A stretch of 64,000 nucleotides of DNA from Phycisphaerales bacterium (GTDB lineage Bacteria; Planctomycetota; Phycisphaerae; Phycisphaerales; UBA1924): assembly GCA_020849615.1 (NCBI GenBank), contig JADLFW010000022.1, forward strand, positions 1 to 64,000. The letters run 5' to 3'. Numbering within the stretch: the first letter of the stretch is position 1; each line of letters begins with the position of its first letter. Positions 58,156 through 64,000 of the stretch are shown here, piece by piece. Below the pieces are notes generated by a model. The model was given only the letters and a program-made list of their open reading frames with translations, was not told the DNA's origin and ran no database searches. The translations under genes were made by a program, and so were the position numbers.

Positions 58156-60213
58156 ATGACGGAGGTTGAGCCCGCGCACAGCCTGGCCCCGCTCCTCGCC
58201 ATCTGGCTCCCGATCGCCGGGGGCATCCTGATCAGCGCGAGCGGTGTTCCGGGGTTGTTTCTGTCTCGACGATCGGCTGGCGGCGAAGGGGTTTCGGCCG
58301 CGCTGCACATTCTGGGCGCGACGGCGGCGCTCGCGGGGGCTGTCCTTTCGCTCGGCTCGGGGTCGCCGGCGGTCCTCGATATCGCGTGGGGGCTGCCGCT
58401 TGGCTCGCTGCGGTTCGAGCTTGACGGGTTGAGCGCCGTGTTCCTCCCTCCGCTCATCCTCGTGCCGGCGCTCGGCACGGTCTACGGGCTGCGGTACTGG
58501 CGGCAGTCGGAGCATCCGACGACCGGCCGCAAGCTGCGGGCGTTCTACGGCCTGCTGGCGGGCTCGCTCGTTTTGCTGACCATGGCGCGCGATGGCGTGC
58601 TTTTCCTGTTCTGCTGGGAAGGGATGGCGCTTTCGGCGTTCTTCCTGGTGACGACCGACGACCAGGACCGTGAGGCCCGCGAGGCCGGCTGGGTCTACTT
58701 TGCCGCAACCCATGTCGGCACGCTCGCCCTGTTCGGAATCTTCTCCATCGTTCATGCGATGACAGGCTCCTTTGGATTCGATCCGCTTCCCCGGGACGCG
58801 GCCCCGATCGGGGCCGGCAGCGCGGTCTTTTTCCTCGGCCTGATCGCGTTCGGCTTGAAGTCGGGGCTCATGCCGCTGCACGTGTGGCTCCCGGGAGCTC
58901 ACGCGGCCGCCCCCAGCCATGTGTCCGCCGTGCTCTCGGGCGTCGTGCTGAAGACCGGCATCTACGGGCTTGCGCGGGTCACGTGGATGTTCCCTCACCC
59001 GCCGATGTTCTGGGGCGCCGTACTGCTCGCGCTGGGGATGGTGAGCGGCATCGTGGGCGTCATGTTCGCGATCGCCCAGCACGATCTCAAGCGGCTGCTG
59101 GCGTACCACAGCATCGAGAATATCGGGATCATCGTGATGGGCCTTGGGCTTGCGATGCTGGGGCGGGCGATGGCCCGGCCCGACTGGATCGCCCTGGGGC
59201 TGGGCGGCGCGATCCTTCACGTCTGGAATCACTCGTTCTTCAAGTCGCTCCTCTTCTTTTCCGCGGGGGCTGTCGTGCACCGGACGCACACGCGGGAGAT
59301 CGACCGCATGGGCGGCCTGGCGCACAGCATGCCGGTTACGGCGATCATGTTTCTCGTCGGCGCTGTTGCGATCTGCGGTCTCCCCCCGCTCAACGGATTC
59401 GTGAGCGAGCTGATGATTTACCTCGGGCTGCTCCGCACGCTGCACCCCGAAGGCACCGGCCCGCTGGCGGGGGCCGCCTTCGCCGTGCCCGTGCTGGCGA
59501 TCATCGGTGCGCTGGCGGTGGCGTGCTTCGTCAAGGTATTCGGTGCTGTCTTCCTCGGTGCTCCGCGGCGCGACCACGCGGGAGAGGTCCGCGAAGCTCC
59601 CGCGGCCTTGCTTGTTCCGATGGCGGTCCTTGCGGCCCTTTGCATCGGTATCGGCGCGTTGCCGGCGGGCGTAGTTCCATTCCTGGATCGCGCTGTGGAG
59701 ACATGGGAGACGGGCCCAGCGCCACGGCCGCAATCGCTGGCGCAGCTGGCGCCCCTTGGGTGGGTGACCGCGATCGCGGTCGCCGTGTGGGGCGGTTCAG
59801 CGCTGTGCATGATCGGGATTTGTCGCCTCGTGCGCCCACACCGGGTTGCCCGGATCGGTACCTGGGACTGCGGGTACGCGGCGCCCTCCGCACGGGCGCA
59901 GTACTCAGCGTCATCTTTTGCACAGGCGCTTGTCGCGGTGTTCAGGCGGGTTGTCCGCCCGCGAGAGCACTCGCCGCGAGTGCACCGCCTGTTCCCGCGC
60001 CGCGCATCGTACCGGAGCCATATCCACGACGTTGTGCTCGATGAGTGGATCCGGCCCGCGATCGAGCGGATCTCCCGGCTCGCGATGAAACTGCGGGCCC
60101 TCCAGACCGGGCGGGTGCAGATCTATGTTCTCTACATCCTGCTCGCGGCGATTGCGCTGGTTCTGTCGAACGTGCCGGTGATCGACCTGCTCAGGAGAAT
60201 GGTCACCCGATGA
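58156..60213 (+). CDS. NuoL/HyfB-like proton-translocating subunit (copy 1)
   Basis: A 685-residue inner-membrane antiporter-like subunit with about 14 helices. The core motif of the NuoL/M/N family is clear: WEGMALSAFFLVTTDD (Glu in helix 5), FGLKSGLMPLHVWLPGAHAA, APSHVSAVLSGVVLKTGIYG, HDLKRLLAYHSIENIGIIVM, AILHVWNHSFFKSLLFFSAG, GLPPLNGFVSELMIY. Length and C-terminal extension (GTWDCGYAAPSARAQYSASS) match HyfB/HycC of group-4 hydrogenases better than standard NuoL. It is followed, with a 4-base ATGA overlap, by a close paralogue at 60210. Expected to move protons or sodium across the membrane, driven by electron transfer in the complex. Confidence 0.9.
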   Translation: MTEVEPAHSLAPLLAIWLPIAGGILISASGVPGLFLSRRSAGGEGVSAALHILGATAALAGAVLSLGSGSPAVLDIAWGLPLGSLRFELDGLSAVFLPPLILVPALGTVYGLRYWRQSEHPTTGRKLRAFYGLLAGSLVLLTMARDGVLFLFCWEGMALSAFFLVTTDDQDREAREAGWVYFAATHVGTLALFGIFSIVHAMTGSFGFDPLPRDAAPIGAGSAVFFLGLIAFGLKSGLMPLHVWLPGAHAAAPSHVSAVLSGVVLKTGIYGLARVTWMFPHPPMFWGAVLLALGMVSGIVGVMFAIAQHDLKRLLAYHSIENIGIIVMGLGLAMLGRAMARPDWIALGLGGAILHVWNHSFFKSLLFFSAGAVVHRTHTREIDRMGGLAHSMPVTAIMFLVGAVAICGLPPLNGFVSELMIYLGLLRTLHPEGTGPLAGAAFAVPVLAIIGALAVACFVKVFGAVFLGAPRRDHAGEVREAPAALLVPMAVLAALCIGIGALPAGVVPFLDRAVETWETGPAPRPQSLAQLAPLGWVTAIAVAVWGGSALCMIGICRLVRPHRVARIGTWDCGYAAPSARAQYSASSFAQALVAVFRRVVRPREHSPRVHRLFPRRASYRSHIHDVVLDEWIRPAIERISRLAMKLRALQTGRVQIYVLYILLAAIALVLSNVPVIDLLRRMVTR

Positions 60214-62189
60214 CCAGCACGCAGCTCATCCTGGTCGCGGCCGGGCTGCTGGCGGGCAGCGGCGTTCCGGGGCTCTTCGCGGACAGGCGCGCCCGGTGGG
60301 GCGAATGGGTGGCTGTCATCGCAACTTCCGCGGCGGCGATCGCCGGATTGCTCGGGGCGCTGCTGCCCGACGCTGGGCCATCACTTCGAATGTCATGGGG
60401 GCTTCCGTGGGGCCGGTTCGATGTCGCCGCTGACGCGGTGAGCCGCGTGTTCCTGCTCCCGGTCTTCCTGATCCCGGCGCTGGGCACGATCTACGGCCTC
60501 GGCTACTGGAGTCAACTGGAGCACATCGCCAACGGAAGGAAGCTGCGGTTCTTCTATGGGCTGATGCCGGCCGCGATGGCCGTCGTGATCCTCGCCCGCG
60601 ACGGCGCGCTGTTTCTGATGGCCTGGGAGGTCATGGCCATCTCGGCGTTCTTTCTCGTCACCACCGAGGATGACAAACGGGAAACCAGGAAAGCCGGCTG
60701 GGTCTATTTCGTCGCGACCCACGTCGGGACCTTGTCGCTGTTCGCGATGTTCGCGGTGCTGAGGCTGGCGACAGGGTCATTCACGCTCGCGCCCACCGAC
60801 GGTGCGGTCCTCGATCCTTCGATTTCACGCGCGGTGTTCATTCTCGCCGTCGCCGGGTTTGGTCTGAAGGCGGGCCTCATGCCGCTGCACGTGTGGCTGC
60901 CCGCGGCGCACGCGAACGCCCCCAGCCATGTATCGGCTGTACTCTCGGGGGTCATGCTCAAGATGGGCATCTACGGGCTGGTGAGGATCACGGGCCTGCT
61001 GCCCGCGTCGCCCGCGTGGTGGGGCGCGATGCTGGTGGCTGCGGGCGCTGTGTCGGCGGTGATCGGACTGGTGTTCGCCCTGGCCCAGCACGACCTCAAG
61101 CGTCTGCTGGCGTACAGCAGCATCGAGAACATCGGGATTATCACCGTCGGGCTCGGGCTGGCCCTGCTTGGGCGTTCGGCCAATCAGCCCGCCTGGGCCG
61201 CGCTGGGCCTCGGCGGCGTCATCCTGCACGTGTGGAATCACTGCCTCTTCAAACCGCTGCTGTTCTTCGGGGCGGGTTCGATCCAGCACGGCGCCGGTAC
61301 GCGGCGGATCGAGCGGCTGGGCGGGTTGGCCCGTCGGATGCCCCGGACCACCGGGTTGTTCCTGGTGGGTTCTATCGCGATCTGCGCGCTGCCTCCCCTC
61401 AACGGCTTCGTGAGCGAACTGCTCATCTACCTGGGCCTGTTCCGCGCGGTGGGGGCGCCGGGTGCTTCGCAACTGGCGACGGCGGCCGCGGTCGCGGCCC
61501 TGGCGTTTGCGGGGGGATTGGCGGCGGCCGTCTTCGCCAAGCTGTTCGGGATGGCGTTCCTGGGGGAGCCGCGATCAGACCATGCAATCCACGCGCACGA
61601 GTCGCCGGCGACCATGATCGGCCCCATGACCGTGATGGCGGGACTGTGCGTAGCCATCGGGATGTTTCCCGGCATCACGGCGCCTCTGATCGATCGAGCG
61701 GTCGCGGTGTGGTGGTCGCCGATCGGGAGTCAGGCGCCGTCGGTGCGCGGGCTGGCGCCGTTCGACTGGCTTCCGTTCACCAGCCTGGTGCTCCTGGTGC
61801 TGTCCGGCGCGGGGTTTCTTGCGCTGCGGCGAGCGCTGTCACCCGCCCCGGTACAGCGCCCGGGAACTTGGGACTGCGGCTACGGCGCGCCAAGCCCGCG
61901 GATGCAGTACACCGGCTCATCGTTCGGTCAGTTACTTGGAGCGCTGTTTGCGTGGGCCACGTGCCCGCGGGCCCGCCGCCCGCGGATGGGGGCGCTGTTT
62001 CCGAAGGAGGCCCGCTTCCGCTCCAACGTACCGGACATCGTGCTCGAGCGGGCTGTCCTGCCGCTCGTTCGGGTGGCCGCCGATTTCCTGCGCTGGGCCC
62101 GGCTGCTCCAGCAGGGGCAGATCCAGGTCTACGTTCTTTACATCCTGTTGACGGTGCTCGTGCTGTTCATTTCGATGTACGCCGTGTGA
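60210..62189 (+). CDS. NuoL/HyfB-like proton-translocating subunit (copy 2)
   Basis: A 659-residue paralogue of the preceding gene, starting at ATG 60210 inside its stop codon (ATGA), so translationally coupled. Same key segments: WEVMAISAFFLVTTEDDKRE, FGLKAGLMPLHVWLPAAHAN, APSHVSAVLSGVMLKMGIYG, HDLKRLLAYSSIENIGIITV, VILHVWNHCLFKPLLFFGAG, LPPLNGFVSELLIYLGLF, and GTWDCGYGAPSPRMQYTGSS near the end. The two copies are similar throughout, indicating tandem duplication, and both keep the lysines and glutamates that form the proton path. In E. coli hyf a single HyfB plus HyfD fill these places; here the second copy may substitute for HyfD. Confidence 0.9.
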   Translation: MTSTQLILVAAGLLAGSGVPGLFADRRARWGEWVAVIATSAAAIAGLLGALLPDAGPSLRMSWGLPWGRFDVAADAVSRVFLLPVFLIPALGTIYGLGYWSQLEHIANGRKLRFFYGLMPAAMAVVILARDGALFLMAWEVMAISAFFLVTTEDDKRETRKAGWVYFVATHVGTLSLFAMFAVLRLATGSFTLAPTDGAVLDPSISRAVFILAVAGFGLKAGLMPLHVWLPAAHANAPSHVSAVLSGVMLKMGIYGLVRITGLLPASPAWWGAMLVAAGAVSAVIGLVFALAQHDLKRLLAYSSIENIGIITVGLGLALLGRSANQPAWAALGLGGVILHVWNHCLFKPLLFFGAGSIQHGAGTRRIERLGGLARRMPRTTGLFLVGSIAICALPPLNGFVSELLIYLGLFRAVGAPGASQLATAAAVAALAFAGGLAAAVFAKLFGMAFLGEPRSDHAIHAHESPATMIGPMTVMAGLCVAIGMFPGITAPLIDRAVAVWWSPIGSQAPSVRGLAPFDWLPFTSLVLLVLSGAGFLALRRALSPAPVQRPGTWDCGYGAPSPRMQYTGSSFGQLLGALFAWATCPRARRPRMGALFPKEARFRSNVPDIVLERAVLPLVRVAADFLRWARLLQQGQIQVYVLYILLTVLVLFISMYAV

Positions 62190-62235
62190 AAGGCCCTGTC
62201 ATGACAACATCGCCGGCGCATCAGGTGGGGTCGCC

Positions 62236-63162
62236 ATGATCGCCATGATCGACCTCATCGCGCATGTCCTGCTGCTCCTGCTGATGCCCCCGTTGCTGCT
62301 GGGCGTCATCGTCAAGACCAAGGCCGCGTTCGCGGGCCGCGTCGGCGCTCCGCTGCTGCAGCCGTACTACGACCTCATCAAGCTGTTTCAGAAGGGCACG
62401 GTTCTCAGCAGGACGACGACCTGGGTGTTCCTGGCCGGGCCCACCGTCACTCTGTTCGCGGTCATGGTGGCGGGGCTGCTGGTTCCGTTGAGCGGCCGGC
62501 CGGCGCCGCTCCGCTTCGCCGGCGACTTCATTCTCTTCGCCTATCTGCTCGCCCTCGGCCGGTTCTTCACCGCTCTGGCGGCGCTGGACACGGGCTCGTC
62601 GTTCGAAGGCATGGGGGCCTCGCGGGAAGTCACATTCGCGTGCCTGGCCGAGCCTGCGCTGTTTCTCGGGTTGCTGGCGCTCGCCCGGCTGAGCGGGGGG
62701 CTGAGTCTAACGGCATTGCTGGGCGGCCAGGTCGGGGGGGCATGGATTGCGGCCGCGCCCACCATGGTGCTCGTGGTCGGGGGTTTGTTCATCATCCTGC
62801 TGGTTGAGAACTCCCGGATCCCCTTCGACGATCCCAATACTCATCTGGAGCTGACCATGATCCACGAGGTCATGGTGCTGGACCATGGCGGCCCGGCCCT
62901 GGGCGCGGTTCTCTATGGCGCCGCCGTCAAGCTGTTCGTGTTGTCCGCCGTGGTTGCCCGGCTGATGGTGCCTGTGGCGAGCGAGCGGCCCGTGATCCAC
63001 TGGCCCGTGTTCGTTGTCTCGATGTTGCTGGTAGCGGTGCTGATCGGTGTAGTCGAATCCGTCATGGCCCGCCTGCGCCTGCTGCATGTGCCGAACCTCC
63101 TCCTCGGCGCGTGCCTGCTCACCGGGCTCGGTTTCATCCTCCTGCTGGGGTCATCATCATGA
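62236..63162 (+). CDS. hyfC: NuoH/HyfC-like membrane subunit
   Basis: A 308-residue membrane protein with about eight helices, close to the ~315 of HyfC. Family markers: KTKAAFAGRVGAPLLQPYYD then LIKLFQKGT (the NuoH-type GR-x-G-P motif next to the quinone/E-channel site), SFEGMGASREVTFACLAEPA, LVENSRIPFDDPNTHLELTM then IHEVMVLDHGG. The Glu/Asp residues lining the channel are retained. In complex I and group-4 hydrogenases this subunit joins the antiporter arm to the redox module. It starts 46 bases after the NuoL-like gene and overlaps the next gene by four bases. Confidence 0.88.
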   Translation: MIAMIDLIAHVLLLLLMPPLLLGVIVKTKAAFAGRVGAPLLQPYYDLIKLFQKGTVLSRTTTWVFLAGPTVTLFAVMVAGLLVPLSGRPAPLRFAGDFILFAYLLALGRFFTALAALDTGSSFEGMGASREVTFACLAEPALFLGLLALARLSGGLSLTALLGGQVGGAWIAAAPTMVLVVGGLFIILLVENSRIPFDDPNTHLELTMIHEVMVLDHGGPALGAVLYGAAVKLFVLSAVVARLMVPVASERPVIHWPVFVVSMLLVAVLIGVVESVMARLRLLHVPNLLLGACLLTGLGFILLLGSSS

Positions 63163-63800
63163 GCTCCGCTGTGGATGCGATGCTGGTCATGGTGCTGCTG
63201 CTCAACTTCTTCGTGCTGGGCTCCAGCCGGATACGGTCCATCATCTACACGGTGGCCGGGCAGGGGGTGCTGCTCGGGCTCCTGCCGGTGATGGTGCACG
63301 AAGGGATCGGGCTGCGCCAGGCCGTGGTCAGCGTCGGGGCGATCGGTCTCAAAGCGGTGATCATCCCGCGGATGCTGATGCGGGCGATGACCGACCTGCC
63401 GATCCGGCGCGAGATCCAGCCCCTGATCGGGTTTCGCACGTCGCTTCTCCTCGGCGCGGTCGCCACGGCCGCCTCCATGGGACTGGCCGCGCGCCTCCCG
63501 ACCCTGGGGAGCGCCGGGTCGCAGCTGCTCGTGCCGGCGTCGCTCGCGACGATCCTCACCGGCTTCATCATCCTGACCACCCGTATCAAGGCCATCACGC
63601 AGGTGCTGGGGTACCTGATCCTCGAGAACGGCGTGTTTATCTTCGGCGTGCTGCTCCTGGAAGCGATGCCCTTCCTCGTCGAAGTGGGGGTGCTGCTGGA
63701 CCTCTTCGTGGCCATCTTCGTCATGGGCATCATCATCAACCACATCAGCCGGGAGTTCTCCTCCGTCAGCACCGAGCGGCTCTCGACCTTGAAGGAATGA
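63159..63800 (+). CDS. hyfE: hydrogenase-4 component E-like membrane subunit
   Basis: A 213-residue membrane protein with about six helices, almost the length of E. coli HyfE (216). The start ATG overlaps the previous stop (ATGA). Characteristic segments: RIRSIIYTVAGQGVLLGLLP, SVGAIGLKAVIIPRMLMRAM, TRIKAITQVLGYLILENGVF then IFGVLLLEAMPFLVEVG, LDLFVAIFVMGIIINHISRE. The C-terminal half resembles NuoK with its two conserved membrane acids (LENG, EVG). It is two bases before the next subunit gene. Its presence distinguishes a hydrogenase-4-like operon from a plain Mrp antiporter. Confidence 0.85.
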   Translation: MSSAVDAMLVMVLLLNFFVLGSSRIRSIIYTVAGQGVLLGLLPVMVHEGIGLRQAVVSVGAIGLKAVIIPRMLMRAMTDLPIRREIQPLIGFRTSLLLGAVATAASMGLAARLPTLGSAGSQLLVPASLATILTGFIILTTRIKAITQVLGYLILENGVFIFGVLLLEAMPFLVEVGVLLDLFVAIFVMGIIINHISREFSSVSTERLSTLKE

Positions 63801-63802
63801 CC

Positions 63803-64000
63803 ATGGGGCTCGCGACGATCTTCATTCCTCTCCTGGGCGCGGCGCTGGCCTTCCTGCTCCGGTCCAATGCGAGACGCCCGCTCGTCCTTCCGTTCATCGG
63901 CGTCGCCCACCTCGCCGCCACGCTGTACGCGATCTCCGAACCGTCCCGGGCCGGATCGGCGGCGTGGGTGGCGCTCGACCCGCCGGGCCGGGTCGTCCTC
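63803..64000 (+). CDS. start of an antiporter-like subunit (probably HyfF-like), cut by the window
   Basis: The first 66 codons of a membrane protein: MGLATIFIPLLGAALAFLLR, then a second helix (LPFIGVAHLAATLYAI). GAAGGAATG before the start overlaps the previous gene's end. Position directly after HyfE and the N-terminal pattern fit HyfF/NuoL-type subunits. The catalytic (NuoC/D- and NuoB-like) genes would be expected beyond the edge. Confidence 0.65.
   Translation, partial: MGLATIFIPLLGAALAFLLRSNARRPLVLPFIGVAHLAATLYAISEPSRAGSAAWVALDPPGRVVL

Noticed and set aside
57499..59733. A 744-codon minus-strand frame opposite the EIIA and NuoL-like genes
   Set aside because: Charged low-complexity shadow of clear membrane-subunit genes.

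Overview
The window is high-GC DNA that reads as the chromosome of a planctomycete, most likely of the Phycisphaerae/Phycisphaerales. The main reasons are ten secreted proteins that end in a paired Ca-binding motif of the type DLNGDGLVDFSDYLEFLN followed by a C-terminal Gly-Cys (the 'GC-type dockerin' tail), PEP-CTERM proteins, a LEPR-XLL-like N-terminus, and three operons pairing an ECF sigma factor with a Ser/Thr kinase. These assignments come from motif recognition, not from database searches.

Layout. 1-7 kb: surface-protein genes (GC-dockerin proteins, a tandem PEP-CTERM pair) and two tiny zinc-ribbon-like genes. 7.2-11.3 kb: an ECF sigma factor translationally coupled to a WD40-repeat kinase. 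11.7-14 kb: an FG-GAP-like repeat protein and a membrane protein with a zinc ribbon. 14.2-17.9 kb: a second ECF/kinase operon (TPR kinase). 18-26.6 kb: beta-helix, kelch-like and 162-nt-repeat propeller proteins, with a DUF202 gene and a small conserved-looking protein between them. 27-29 kb: a chemoreceptor with a WspA-like signalling hairpin. 29-41 kb: further surface proteins (HAF-like repeats, LEPR-XLL-like, a VWA protein with a C-terminal membrane anchor, a second large GC-dockerin protein paralogous to the truncated one at the left edge). 41.4-45 kb: an IS3-type transposase remnant and a third ECF/kinase operon. 45-54 kb: PEP-CTERM, HAF-like, arylsulfotransferase-like, beta-helix and short repeat proteins, a GNAT acetyltransferase and two pseudogene fragments. 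54-57 kb: a nitronate monooxygenase and a YoaK-STAS fusion. 57.4-64 kb: an HTH-EIIA regulator heading an operon of membrane subunits related to hydrogenase-4/complex I (two NuoL/HyfB-like, HyfC-like, HyfE-like and the start of another antiporter-like subunit), cut by the window edge.

How the parts relate. Most of the window is devoted to building and regulating a varied cell surface. At least four anchoring modes are used (GC-dockerin tail, PEP-CTERM, LEPR-XLL-like, C-terminal membrane helix), but no exosortase, cohesin or other sorting enzyme is encoded here. The three sigma/kinase pairs are the main visible signalling systems. The right-hand operon is a proton- or sodium-translocating redox complex whose catalytic subunits would lie beyond the edge.

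The most unusual non-coding signal is a 29-nt element, GGCTAC-N17-GTAGCC, found five times and always at the 3' end of a surface-protein gene, in four cases between convergent genes. All five copies have the same orientation relative to the surface gene and the same 17-nt spacing. It may be a bidirectional terminator or processing hairpin; read on the other strand it also spells a short peptide tail (GYxFxxG[K/R]-stop).
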